Assembly (NCBI GenBank): GCA_003956705.1
Contig: QZCP01000767.1
Coordinates: 74,205 to 138,204, forward strand
Origin: Brevipalpus yothersi
Taxonomy: Eukaryota > Arthropoda > Arachnida > Trombidiformes > Tenuipalpidae
Length of the DNA stretch: 64,000 nt
Direction: 5' to 3'
Position 1 is the stretch's first letter. Each line of letters starts with the position of its first letter. This document shows positions 36,855-50,364 of the stretch, in pieces. The notes under the pieces are model-generated. The model was given only the letters and a program-made list of their open reading frames with translations. It ran no database searches and was not told the origin of the DNA. A program made the position numbers and the translations under genes.

Positions 36855-39800
36855 TCATTCATTTATCACCTCTCTTCTTCATTTTATTCTTCTTGAAGCT
36901 GCCTTTGATGGACATTTAATCAGCGAAAAAATGAGAGAAATAAGAGACTATTATCTCTAGTTCTTCTATGTCTTCAAGTAGATTTCTTTAAAAAGAAGAA
37001 AAATGAAGTGGGAACTTGTCTTTCATCATTTTGTTCTCTCTCCCTCCCTAATGATGAAGATGATCAAGTAAATGATCGCAAACAGAGTAGAACTTGATGT
37101 TGGATTCATTCAATGAACTGATTTTGATGATATCCAAATTAAATTGAACTAATTTACTACCATAATAGCCAAAGAAGCATATTTTTTTAAATACAATTGA
37201 TACCATAAGTTATCAGATGATACAGTAATAATTATTGTTGTATTGCTCTTAGAGCCTAGGAATGAAGATAGTAGCAAAGTTAAAAAGAACAAATGATCAG
37301 TGGTCTAGGAGATGATCTGTGAGCATGTTGTCTTGGAAAAGCTTCAACAAAATGACCACCACCAATTGCTGACGCTTCATTTAATTCACTACTCTTGATC
37401 ACCATGGTCATCATTTTTATTCTTATCATCATCAGCATCTTATACAGAACTTTTTCAAATCTGATTCACTCGTAATTGTGAAGAAGAGAGGAGAAAATTC
37501 CTCTCATTTTTTTCCACAGTTACTCTATCTCTAATGCGTTGGAATGGACATGATAATGATCATCATGATTGTGTGATAATCATATTTTGTTTCTTCTCAT
37601 TTAATTGAAACTTGTGTGTAATTATCAGCTGTCCAAAGCATTCTGATATTAGTATCAGAAAGTTAGGAAGAGAGAATAAAATATTTTTACTATTATTGAT
37701 GATCATGTGGATAATTCTGACATGAACTGAATTTTCCCTACTTTTTCCTCTATTATTCTTCCTCTCTTCCTTCCAAGAATCTTCATTTTGTTGAACAATT
37801 GGATTCTTCAGAATCCTGGGACTGGTAATTATTGCTCTAAATCTCAAGATTCTCAGCATCCAATCAGAAAATACTGAGCACGCTCTCCTCGGGTTAGCAT
37901 GAGGCAGGGAATGAATGAAGATGCTCTACAGAACGGAAATTGTTGGAATTTTTTATCTCACTCTAAAATATTACCAAAACTAATGGATAAAAAAGATGGC
38001 AGCAGTGACAAGTGACTGGGGAGGGAATTTTTTTTCACTGGAAAAAAAAGTGGAAAGGATCCCAACAGACAAGGAGGAGTAAAAAAGCGTATGGAATACA
38101 TAGTATGGATTCCCAAAAGTGGGTGGGAATGGTGAATGCTGATGTAGAAGGCTGTGATGATTGGACTTGCCGAAAAAATGTTCTCAAATGTTTTTTTTTA
38201 TCATTTTTAAAAAAGACCGAGTCGCCATCTGTGGAACATTCTGTGTAAGTTGAAAAGTTTTAAAATTTTTCACTAAATTTCAAACACATTTTAAATTGTT
38301 TGAAATCGTTCCTGTGAGTTTTATACAGAATCACCCAATTTGGAGGAATTTCAGGGAGATTAGAGAGAGAGAAAACTGGATAGGAGAGAGGAGAATAAAT
38401 CTCATCATCGAGAGTGATCGATGGAATTCAATATGTTTCTTTTCCTTAAAACTTTTCCAAGTTTACAGTTCTATACAAATCAGTTTTCATAGCTCGAAAA
38501 TCTTGAGTTGCTGTTAATTTTGTTGAGAACATATCTTGAAATTCCAAATGATCGCATGTCGATATCAAATGAACAACTCATTGATCATGAAAGAGTGAGA
38601 AATTTTTCCTCTCCTCTCTCTTGAAATGAAAAATTGCTTCCAATTATCATGTCGATACCAGTTGCTGGACGGTGTGGAAAATTTTGGACTAAATCAAGTT
38701 ATTCCATTGTGGATAAAGTGCATGAAGTGAGCAAAATGAAACAGAGAATGTGAGACAGCAGCAAAATCGAAGATAATATATAGATACTTAGCTTAGCTAT
38801 CCAGCAATTTATCGATATAAATCAAGATCCATTAGAAAAATGACCCTCTGAATAGCTAAAAATCGAGTGTCAAATAGCCATCTCTACCGAAATGAGCAAT
38901 TCTTTTCGTGTAAAAAATTGTCTCTGATAAGTAGTTGAGACTCACTCTCGATCGCTAATCTGTTTTCACTTTCATCTGCTCAATCTCCTCCCCTATTCTC
39001 ATCAAATTTTATTTCCAGAGAGAGAGAGAAAGTTTTCCAGATTTGAGACCCAAAAAAGCCTCTCCTCCGAATAATAACGCCTAAGTAGCCTATTTCTCAC
39101 TGTAGAGCACCCATGATCAGAATATGATGATAGTTCTGGTACTCAGATTGGTGACCTTGCTACTGTTGGAATCATTTAACCAAGAAAGAATCTGTAAATT
39201 ACTGACTTGCTCTCACAAGTCATCGATAAAGAAATGAAGATGGAGAGTAAGGAAGAAGAACTTTTTGCCTCTGATGAGGTGTTTGACTGAGAAATATCAG
39301 AGGGTAGAGAAAAAGAGAGAGAAAGAAAGTGAAAAAAGTGAAGAGAAAGAAGATGAGAGGGAGGTGTTGAGCAATTTCAGAGTGGATTCACGAGCGGAAA
39401 CAGGGATGATGGAAGAAGATGATGAGAAAAGAATAAGACGAAAAGTTTGGTGAGAATAAAAATGATGGTGTCCATGAGTGAGCTCTGTGGATAACAATAT
39501 GAGACTATCATCAACATCTCACCATGGATGAGAGAGAGAGAGAGAGATGTGAGAAGAGCAAGTGGAAAAGATGAAGTGTAGTGTTCAGCATGAATGAAGG
39601 TGGGAGTCAGCGATCAGATATCAGATAATGAGTCAAAATTGTCCAAAATTGGTTTCATAGTGAAGCAAAAAGAGAGTAAGAGGCTGGTCAAGGAGGAAGA
39701 TGAAAAAGTGGAAAAATTGTGAGAATTGGTCCATAACGGAGAGGCCAAGATAAGTGAGAAGAGAGAAATATTTTAGGCTATCTCTCTTCTCCTCTCATAG

Positions 39801-41071
39801 TGAAAAAAAGTAGAATAATCATTGAGTGCATTGTGTAACCAGTTCCGTATTCCAATAGTGAATAAAAAAGCCCAAGAAAAGGAGCGAAGAGTGCTATTTG
39901 CTTGTGAATGAGTGTGAGAGAAAGAGAGACCAATTGGAATAGATTTTTTTCCCTTTTTCTTCTCATTCTCCACTATTTTCTTTATTCATCGACTGCATCA
40001 TCCTCATCTCCATCATTGCATCATTCATGCAATTCTTCTACTACTATCAGACTAGTATGGCCTATTTCTTGCGATTCTTCTTCTTCTTACAATCATTTTC
40101 TAACTTCCTTATACTTTCCTCTCATTCTGCCTCTTCTCGTGTGTGTTGCTCTTTTCTCCTTATCCATAAACGAATACTTACGATGGGGATGAATATTGAA
40201 CTCAACTTACAATGGACATAATAGCTTGACTACGAATAAAGAAGAAGGTATGAGAAGCATTATGTAGGCAATATTGGATGAGGGAGAGAGAGAAACCTCG
40301 GGATGCTGTACATAAAGAGCAAGTGAATATCTTTACCTTTCTTTACCAATACTTATATTCTCTCTGTTCTCTCCTTCTTCCCTAACACTTTCAATACTCT
40401 TTTTCTCTCTCTCTCTCTCTCTCTCTCTTCATCCCTTTTACTCTTTTTCTTATGACATGAGAATAGAGAGAGATGATTTATTAGTAAGCCTAAATCTAAT
40501 CAAAATACCGGTGAGATTTCCAACAGAGAGTCGAGCATGAGTGACTGCATAATGAATCTCTCATTACATAGTCTTTCTCCTTTTATTTCTCATCTACTAT
40601 ACAATATTGTGTATGTATAAATATACACACACATATACGCAAACCATCAAGCCATTCAAGTATAGCCCAAAAGTACAAGCCGATTAGAGTTTCACTTCAC
40701 ATCACTTCGGGTGGTTCATCGGGCATTGAAGGAGTAAACGATGGAAGATGAAGTGTGATCAAGAAGAGAGGTGGCACAAGTGGCCTAGCAGGGGAGGAGG
40801 GTGAGGAGGTGGAGGAATAGGAGGCAACCGTATATTCAAACATAAAACATACATATATATATATATACACCACCCAAACCTGGACACATTGCAATTCGCT
40901 TAAAGGGTTAGAGCAGGGCAATCGGGATATATGATTGATGGACTTTTACCAGATGAGAGATATTATCATGCCTTCTTTTGCTGTCCCCTTTCCCAGCCGA
41001 TATTAGAGCAAGATAAGAGGAAAGAGAGAGAGAGAGAAGAATTACTCCTGCTCATTTTCCCCCATCAGTCA

Positions 41072-41074
<3 letters not shown>

Positions 41075-41122
<48 letters not shown>
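41075..41122. repeat. (CT)n microsatellite
   Basis: A pure CT run starting directly after a CAGCAT sequence. Confidence 0.95.
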
Positions 41123-41124
<2 letters not shown>

Positions 41125-42807
41125 ACCTTTGATCATCCCTTCCATTCTCAGCTATTGCACATCAGCCCACAGAATAGTGGGTGGTAGACATTGGGCCTTA
41201 CGGGTATGCCGACTCAAGAGGAAAGTATACACGAATCTATTGGAGTGAACCATCACGAGATGAGGTTTGTTTCTTCCAAAATTGATCACTCTTCACAGCT
41301 GACCAGCATCAGCATCAGTATTAGCAGCATCCCATGACCTCTGTATAGAGAAAGAGCAAGTTTGTGTCGAAATAAAGAGTGGAGGCTATGTGAAAAAGCA
41401 TTTGAAAGATGCCTTATGATCAGAATAATATGGTGATCAGAACGAGTTCAAGAGTCCTTCCAAGTAATTTGGCTGATCGATACTCAAGCCAGAAGAGTGG
41501 TGGTGGTACATCGTTTTTTTTTGTTCTTTCAGTTCTTTTTTGGACTCCCTATCACCATGATTAACTGGACTGTGTATGCGTACTCTTTTGGAAATATTAA
41601 GCATGTGATATAGTATATATACACACAGTATACAAGAGAGCTCATGTATTATTGCCATTTCAATATTGAGATTTTGCGTGCGAGTACTAAATGACCACCA
41701 TTATCATCACAATTGTTTCAGAGAGAAGAGCAACCAAATCATCAGAGAGAGATAGAGAGAGTAAAAAAAAGAAGAGAAGGTACCACAAACATCCATATAC
41801 AAACTTATCATGCTGATCACCAGATAACTTGGAACCGTATCTAGTGGAAATGTTGCTCGTGCTATGCTGGCTAAACTTTACACGCTAGATATTTTCTTTC
41901 TTTTTTTTCATCTTATTACTCGTGTATCTTACTCACTATAGAGTTGAAGATTTCTCTCTTCAATGGAGAAAAAAATATGACGATTACAAATGATATGCTT
42001 ACGGAATATCTGAGTGAATTCCCAAAGTTTACCCTAGAAAGTCACTTACAGAGTCCAAGAATTGCATGTATGCTTACCAGAGGAGCAAATCAAATTTTCG
42101 TTTTCCTCTTCCAAGCAGTTTTCCTACAATATTACATGTACTACTATATCATGGATACATGTGCATGCATCTGATGGGTGAAGAAAAGCGCAAGGAATTC
42201 AACTATTTTGCCATGAAATATTGCTTCTAATCAAGCTTGAATGTAAGAAGAGCCTATATATTTTTTCACATTTATATGAAAATTCATGTTTTTCTTCCAT
42301 AATCATGAGGTTGCCTAGAATTTATGAGCCAAAATATTATTATACTCAACTGAACGAACGAAAAGTGACTGGACATGCTTTTTGGACTCATTTCGAGAGG
42401 AATCGATTCCATTTATATATACACTCACACACATAAGTGATCTTTATCATCGAAAATAGTGAGACAGAAGAAAGAGAGGGAAAAAAAATCTAATCTCAGG
42501 GTGAGCAAAATGGAAAGGCCATCGCACCCAAATGTTATCCATAAGGCCAAAGTGGACTTGAGGGGTGGATATGCTACTGAAAAAAATGAGAGACAGAGAG
42601 AGAAAGAGAGTCTATTTGATCAAGCTCAGAGGGTCACAAAATCCGGAGGATCGGAAAGCAACACAAGTTTGGGGAACGCGCCAAAAAGAGAGATCCCAAA
42701 AAATAGACTTTGAATGAGGGAAGTCCACAAAATGACCGCTTGCCCGAGGTTTCCTCTCTCTTTCTCTCTTTCTCTGTTATTAATGTCAAAATGAGCTACA
42801 ATTGGAA

Positions 42808-42848
<41 letters not shown>

Positions 42849-42889
42849 CACGAGCTTAAGGACAGGAGTATAGCTGGACCAAGCCGTGA

Positions 42890-43380
42890 CCAGGGGGGCA
42901 ATGCGTTAGTTTACACGTAAATGGTATGAGTCAACATTGGATTCATTTATTCAGATAACTTTCACAAACACACAATTGCCCGATGGCTTCAGGTTTTACA
43001 ATCCCAAATCGGAGGCTAAACTTAGATCCGTTACAAGAAGCCTGCTACTTCAGCCACTGGGCTCGTGTCCACCGGAGAAAGAAAGAAAGAGAAAGCGCGC
43101 GCGACCCGGTGAGAGTTAAGAGCAGAGGCCATCGGATGTTGGAATGAAAGTGAATTGAAAATCACTCGCTAAATTATGGACAATACACTGGGCCGACAGA
43201 GATCGGCCATATATCGCCGTGTTGTAGGCCGGTATGGGAAGGCGTCACCTATTGGCAAGATGAGATCAGTTGGAGCGCGGAATGCGAGCAGCAAGTAGGA
43301 GGGATGCTCAGCCTGAGACTGAGGCTGAGGCTGAGGCTGATGGGAGGCTCAACAGCTAGCGTCAGTTGTGTATAAGTGGC
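42890..43380. promoter_or_regulatory. GC-richer, CpG-containing island; candidate promoter or old exon
   Basis: The block stands out from its AT-rich surroundings. It contains GCGCGCGCGACCCGG (about 43096), several CGCC/CGGCC motifs and a six-base GAGGCT repeat at about 43315-43340. Two TCAGTTG sequences (about 43267 and 43361) fit the arthropod initiator consensus on the + strand. There is no long conserved reading frame. It may be a promoter, perhaps for an unseen 5' exon. Strand and target are unknown. Confidence 0.3.
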
Positions 43381-44867
43381 TAAGTGAGAGAGAGAGAATG
43401 TATGAATGGAAAATCTTGAACCAAAAATACGCACTCACTATTCACCTTCGCATGCATGAATGGAATCATCAATAGCAGTGGAAAAAGCGAGAGTGTGTGT
43501 ATGTATGTGCATGAGATGCTATTTGGTGATGAATCTTCTCTGGGTGAGGAGGACAAGGAGAATGGAGAGAGAGAAAACTTCAACAGTAGTAGGTCGAGGA
43601 TGAGATTGGAAGTCAAAGAATGAATCGCCATGCAATAACGGTGAAGGCCAGTGATTAAGCTTTTCTAATAGTAAAATATGCGAATAGCGAATGATGCAGA
43701 TTATTCGTAATTGCTCAGACCGTTCTCTCTCTCTCCTCTCTTACTAACTGTTGGTAGCATGAAGAGTGGACAAGAGAGAAAGAACCGTTATTTTTCTCTC
43801 TCTCTCTCTCTCTTTCTCCATCGCACCCAGTCTCTGGGTGATCACCGTCAGTTTGATTTATCGGGTGACCAGCAGCTTCATGTACAGTGAGATATGTGTG
43901 CTATTGTATCTGGACTGTGGGGAGAGTGCGAGAGTGGAAGGCCAAAATAGAGATCTTGTTTGGGTGGAAGAGGAGAGGTCAGTCTGGCATTAATATATGC
44001 GAGAGAGAGAGAGAGAGACGAACAGAATAGTGGAGATCGGAATGAAGAGAATGATCATTGTGGTCACTGGAAGGCGTTTGGATCAGATATTCAAAGCATA
44101 CTAGAATCAGATGTGACATTGGAAAGGAGTGGACATGAGTTGAAGGATCATAAACTGAATCATTTGAATAATCACTTTTATGTCCATTGCTCACTCATCT
44201 GTCCACTTAATCGCCTTCCATCCATCGAGTAAGTTTGCATTTTATGGTAATTTCACATCAACTGGAATCCCTCTAGCGCCTTGAAAACCTCTTCTCTGTG
44301 AAACACTCTCAAGACCTCCTCTGGTCAGCGTTGAACAGCCGATGGACTGGACTCAATGGGCAGCTCAATGGTCATCCAAGTGAATGAAGGATAGATAAGG
44401 TAAAATTCTAAGCATCACATAAATCGATAATATATGTTTATCTATGGGTTGTTTTTCATTTCAGATGTATAAAACCTATATATAGTGGAGTAAACTTGAT
44501 GTTCCCATGGGCATCTATTGATAGTGAGACCAATCTATGGAACTTAACTCTCTCTCTCTCTCTCTTCTCCTGACTAAGCAATTGGAACGTATTGTCTATC
44601 GTTTCCATTTCCCTGTAGCTGTTACTATTGTTACTATAAGCTTTTTCCCCTCTCTCAAATGAAAAGTTAATTACTGCTGGATAGTGTCCATAATTGTGTA
44701 TCACAAGCCAAACACATCTTGATGTTAAAGAGAGGAAGAGGAGAAGCTGAACACCAAGTGGCGTTCATGCCCACACTTGATACGTTAATAGTGTAGCAGT
44801 CACTAGGATGGATACATGATATGTTCCAGCATGAAGCCAATAGTATATAGCCAAGTAGAAAGCAAAT

Positions 44868-44880
44868 GAGAGAGAGAAAG

Positions 44881-44923
<43 letters not shown>
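44868..44923. repeat. Compound GA repeat with decamer units
   Basis: Three tandem copies of AGAGAGAAAG are followed by a pure GA run. Confidence 0.93.
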
Positions 44924-46132
44924 CGTGAGAAGGCCCATCGAGAAGCAGAAAAACATTTATTTATATTTATATATTAACTATGTGCATGTCTTGTGTTGGA
45001 ATAGAGAGGAAGAGAGTATGTATTCCCTTCTGATACATATATACAATGTACCCATCAAGTTACTTTTGTTAGTTATACTCTTTTTCTCTTTTACGGGAAG
45101 AGAGAGAGCTCATGAAGAGAAAGGGTTTGACTTTCGTGTGGGCTCAATTCATTCTTTTTGCCTGATCGAAAAGAATTGCCACCTCCCCACCAGTCACAAG
45201 GCATTTAACTCTTTTCTCAAATTACATACTCTACATCCCTATGGCAAATTATCCTCTGCAACCGCATCTTCACTCCTCTCTCTCTCATCCTCCGTTTGGC
45301 ATCCTTTTTCCCGGATCACACTTCAAGCTGTGTATATGTATCAACAATGTAATAGAAGTTGTTGTTGCAAGAGCGTGTGCCCAACGAGTTGTGCCTTCAA
45401 CCAACACCACTTGTATAGCCACAATATCATTAATACCTCATGAATTCTCATCCATTTCACTTTGTTTTCCTGTTGCCCAAGGGAAAGCTTCGCTTAACTC
45501 TTTATCATCTTTCACTCTCTTTTCCAATGGTATCATCTTCTTTTTATCTTTTCAGATCGTTTCATGAACGCTTAATCGGAATACAACTATTACTAACTTA
45601 TTACTACCTGAATTGTGGAATTCAGTATTAAACATGATACATTAGAATATATTCATGATATTGAATTCGTTAATGATTCGAAAAATTCAAATTCAAAAAA
45701 TGAATCAGATGATCAGAAGAAAATTTCATGTTTCATTTTGAGGTACTCTCTCAGAGTACGGAATACAAAATTCTCTGAAGAAAGTTGTTCAGCCTATTAT
45801 AGCTTGGACACTATCTCTAGGCTCGTGTTTACAGGCTAGCTCTTCGGTACTTTATAATACACACACATAAACACATGGGCCATCTCTTCTCTTTCTCATT
45901 TATCATGCAGCACAGGTAATGAGATTCTATACACCGGATTCTTGCATCGTATATTACATGGCGATTTCCCTGTAGACATTCGATTATGTGTGCAAAGGCC
46001 GGAAGGAGAAATGTGTATAATAGGAACAAGAGGCAAAAGGTTTTTCCATGGCAAAATAAGGCGAATCAGAAAATAGTTTGCCCGAATGTAATCTCTCAGA
46101 TTCATCTTCCCACTGGGTGAAATCTCTTGTGT

Positions 46133-46135
<3 letters not shown>

Positions 46136-46170
<35 letters not shown>
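46136..46170. repeat. (CT)n microsatellite
   Basis: A pure CT run. Confidence 0.94.
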
Positions 46171-46172
<2 letters not shown>

Positions 46173-46463
46173 GTGAATTCTTCTTCTTCCTGGATGTCCT
46201 TTTTTGAGTTTACATTGAAATAACATGTAACAGCATCAATTTCTTTCTCTCCTGTATTCACACAACTTTCCATCCATGATCTATTCACTCTCTTTCTCTG
46301 TTCACTTCTTTTTTAAGCCATGAAATTGATTCTTGAGCGTTCCTTAAATATTTATCATCCACCTTGGATTGTCCATTTTGATCGTTTACCTCCTCCTCTT
46401 CCCTCTTCTTTTCCTCTCTTTCTCATTCTCAATCTATCCACTGCTTTCAAATTTTTATCCTCC

Positions 46464-46841
46464 TCATTCTTCTCTCCTCTTCCATCCACTAAACATGGAC
46501 ATCGAGGATGGATGATGGAAAGTATCATAGACTATGTGATACGAGCAAGGCTCCAATGTATATGTATGTGGATGAAGGAAGACAAACAAGTGAGATTGTT
46601 TGCATGGATTGAAACGATACACACCTTCTATCGTTCCTAGATAAACAGAGTGTTCATGAGAGTCAATCATGGTAGCTGTATAAATATTTCGGAACAACAT
46701 GTAAACTGATCTTTGGACAGATTTCAATTTATCATCAAAATTTCTGAGAAGTGTACAATGTATCAAAATTGTGTCTACCTCATGAGGTGATAGGCAAAAT
46801 TTCAGTACCTTTTGAGACTCGAAAGATGCACTGCCAACCAT
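46464..46841 (-). other. Unassigned 125-codon open frame
   Basis: One of the few longer frames outside the POU genes that is not built on GA/CT repeats. It starts MVGSASFESQKVLKFCLSP and has mixed composition without recognisable motifs. A GT that could serve as donor follows AAAAG near its start. There is no homology that I recognise, so it is probably chance. Confidence 0.12.
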
Positions 46842-47984
46842 AAAATCAAGTAATAAGATTCGTGTCTTACCTGTAAAAATAGAAATAAAATAGATTAGTT
46901 ACAATATTCTTAGTCAATTTTGATTTGAAAGGGTAAGCTGGTTCAGATTCAGTTTCAATGAATATTAATAGTCAAAAAATAAGGATCCATTAAGTTAGGA
47001 TCATTTGAATATCAAATCAGTGACATATCTTGTCCATAATGAGCGATAAGTAGCTGATTGTTCTAAGTGGATCTAATCAAATGAAAGAAGACTGCTAGCC
47101 TTCTTGACCCACTCTGTGGGCTGTTCAACTTCCTCCTCCTCCTTCTCTCTCTCTCTCTCTCTCTCTTCCATCCGATTACTAGCTTGCTAACCCCTAGTCT
47201 CGCTTGACCTTCTGCTTCCCTGACCATTTCGGATGAAGGTATCAAGAGGAGAGATTGGAGAGAGAAAAGTGAGCCTCATGAAGGAAGAGAAAGAGAAAGA
47301 GAAAGCTCTCAAGTAATTATTGAGCAGACACATTAAAGATGACCACTCTGATGACCCATCTAGATGGCGCTAAAAAGTGATGATGGTTTGTTTCAGATCA
47401 GTGAGATTAGAACAAATTCGAGTTCTAATGATGAGGTGAGAAGTGAGGCTTGATGGTAAATCTACCATTTTTCTTTACCCAAAATATCACAAATCAAATA
47501 GATATATGTATTGTTCTTTCTAACAGATGCTCAAGATTTGGATCAAATAGTATAAACGGGCTTTTTTGTGTGTGAGCAAGAGGATGGAGAACACGGATGA
47601 AGATGGGAAATTTTTAAGATGAAGAAGTGATCAAAAATGATGATGTGACCATCATTCGTCTTGCTTAGGGAAAAGAAGATGAACATGATGATATTGAGAA
47701 GAAGAAAAAAGATTGTCACTGGTAAGACTAGCTAGAGTTTATCCATTGTCTTTTTCTTCTTTCTCTCTTCTGCTCATATATTTATAAGGCTTTACTAGAA
47801 AATTAATACAAGTGCTCTTCTATGGTTAAAAAAGAAAACACCGAAAATACAGCGGCCATTGGCGACCCATGGTCAGTTGATGGGGGGTCATGATGAGGCT
47901 CGAGAGAGGAAGAGAGAGAAAGAGAGACTTGCAAAAAGGAATTATGGATGCTCATTGAGATCGCTTTTTACCATTGAGTGGCCG

Positions 47985-47987
<3 letters not shown>

Positions 47988-48032
<45 letters not shown>
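47988..48032. repeat. (CT)n microsatellite
   Basis: A CT run followed about 210 bp later by a (GA)n run at 48242-48269 and about 490 bp later by another at 48526. Confidence 0.95.
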
Positions 48033-48035
<3 letters not shown>

Positions 48036-48241
48036 CCAAAATGATCCCATCTCACTTTCTCTCATGGTTCTTTCTTCCTTTTCGATATTCTTTCCAAAAT
48101 TCCCTGTCTTTCGCCTCAGCATAATATATCAAAGCAACTTATACCTTGAGATTATATTTGAGAAACATTCTCATTATCCCATTGATTTTCTTCTTAGGGC
48201 CAAGAGAGAGCATGGAAAAACTTGGCAAGACCGATGACCAG

Positions 48242-48273
<32 letters not shown>

Positions 48274-48521
48274 AAAAGTAGGAGAAGGAGGAGGAAGAGG
48301 GGGGAAGGGGGAAAGAGGATGAAATAAAAAAGATGAGGATGGAGAGGCGGAGGCACGCGTGAGAGAGTTTGCAATGGAAAGGGGGGAGAAAAATCGAAGG
48401 AGGAGGATAGCATGATATTGAACAATAGATTTTGCTTATGAGAGATTCTTTTTTTTCTTCTTTCTCTTTATCTCCCTCTTTTTCATCCTGAGAAAAAGAA
48501 TCTTGACATTAGTCTAAGCAG

Positions 48522-48525
<4 letters not shown>

Positions 48526-48587
<62 letters not shown>
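48526..48587. repeat. (GA)n microsatellite
   Basis: A pure GA run of about 62 bases, among the longest uninterrupted tracts in the window. Confidence 0.96.
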
Positions 48588-50313
48588 AAAGTGATCGGTA
48601 TGAGGGAATAGTTGAAGAATATCATAGGCAAGTGGACGCTAAGAAAATGACTGCTTCGGGTATAATATGCACTTTGGCCCATATTTTCCACAATCCAGCT
48701 CATTAATCTTCTTTACCAAAGCTTTTTCTTTTTTCTATTCTTTATATCATCCTCATCACCATCAGTTTATCCTTCCTCTACTCTCTCTTCCTCATCTTCT
48801 CCCTCTTTTTCGCACTCTCCCATCATGACCCTTCTCTCACCTCTCTTGCTGCTCATCCTTATACTGGACATCATCTTTGTGTATTATCTTTCATTCATTC
48901 ATATTGTTCCGCTTATTAAGCATTCTACTCTTCGCAGCATCTTCATCTTTCTTACTACCGCTTTATTCTCTCCCAGTCTTTCCATTTCTTTCTTCTGATT
49001 ATTCTTATGGGATGCTCTGTCATCATCTCCACCATCATTATCATCTTTTTTCCTATGTATTCTTGTCACTTTTTTCATCCTGCATAATACTACTGATAGA
49101 CACTAAAATTATGCACACTTAGGACACTTTTATCTTGTCTGTTATTACATGGACTGTTGTCTATGGGATCATATACACTGAAGCTAATCATCTGATGTTT
49201 TACACAAACAATTCAAATGATGAATGAACACTAATCCGGATCAATTCTTGTCAGATTTTCTCATGTGAATCGTGTGTTTCGATTACGCAGAGGATAGAAT
49301 GCTGTATCAGCTGAAAGAATTAGTGTTCGAAATTGAAAACCTTCTTCCATGTACCACTGGATAGCTTGAATAATACAGATCATGAACTTGAAACTTTCCT
49401 CTGATTTCGAATGGAGTACTCATACTATCGATGCTTATTTAGTGTCATTTGATTGGCAAACACATCGTTCTCAAGTGTAGAAGATAAGCTTGACACTATT
49501 CTGAAGGGAAGAAGAAGAAGATGAAGAAGATGAAGAAATGGATAGAGAGAGAAGATGCTGAAATATTTGCTATAATACATCATCGAGTAACAGGTTCAAA
49601 TGTCAAACTTTATGACAAGCCACACCGTTTACCCGTATCATGATACTTTCCCCTCTCTCTCTCTCTCTCACATATATACAGCATCTTTTTATCGCTTATT
49701 TACTTGGCCTTTTTTCTGCTTTTTCTCCATATCGAGCATTTTGATAGACACATACAATATTGTAACGGTTGAGAGAGAGAGAGAGGAGAGAAAAAGAATG
49801 GTTTTTATGTGTGAATTTTTTTTTCCAAACATCCCCCAAAATTTTACATTGAAATGTCAAAATTTTTAAGTGTTGCCAGTTAAAAGTGAGAGGCTGAATA
49901 ACCATAAATCTTGCCAACTTTTCGACTCATTCACGTTTGATATGTGTGTATGTATGTGTATATATATAGTCATCATTCATCTGAATCGGTCGATTATTAT
50001 ATCACTCCTATTTACCACCCACTGGCCCATTCTTTTGAGTCTACAGTTTAATGTATCATATATATATGGTGCACCTTGAAACAATCGATAAGAGAGGTGT
50101 TGATATGAGATGAGAGGGAAAAAAAGTGGAAGAAAGATGAAGTGATGTGATGAAAAATATTATCTAAGTGATGGGTCTAGCTTATGGCCATTGGCCTATG
50201 GAATGATAGTTCTCAGCTGTATATATCATCATCAATGATATAAAATACACCATTCCATGTGAGCTCAGGGTCGAATGTATATCTATCTAACCTCACATTT
50301 CGATATATATATG

Positions 50314-50364
50314 TATGGTGTATGTATATACACCATAATATTTCCATGTTTATACATGGAAATA
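50314..50364. other. Two adjacent perfect hairpins
   Basis: The first hairpin pairs TATGGTGTAT (50314-50323) with its exact reverse complement at 50328-50337 around a 4-base loop. The second pairs TATTTCCATGT (50339-50349) with its exact reverse complement at 50354-50364, also around a 4-base loop. One base separates them. Function is unknown; the stems are too short for a microRNA precursor. Confidence 0.8.

Larger units (their letters stand above)
24866..42889. other. Non-coding region upstream of copy B, proximal part
   Basis: Transcription of copy B comes from this side, so its 5' UTR, start codon and promoter should lie here or beyond. No coding exon with matching phase was recognised. 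Contents are microsatellites, the assembly gap at 33747-33861, the weak open frame at 32602-32898, and octamers at 36443, 37854, 40301 and 41325. Confidence 0.55.

Noticed and set aside
45241..45567. 108-codon + strand open frame starting MANYPLQPHLHSSL
   Set aside because: Mixed composition but no known domain, no conserved motif and overlapping frames of similar length. It is treated as chance.
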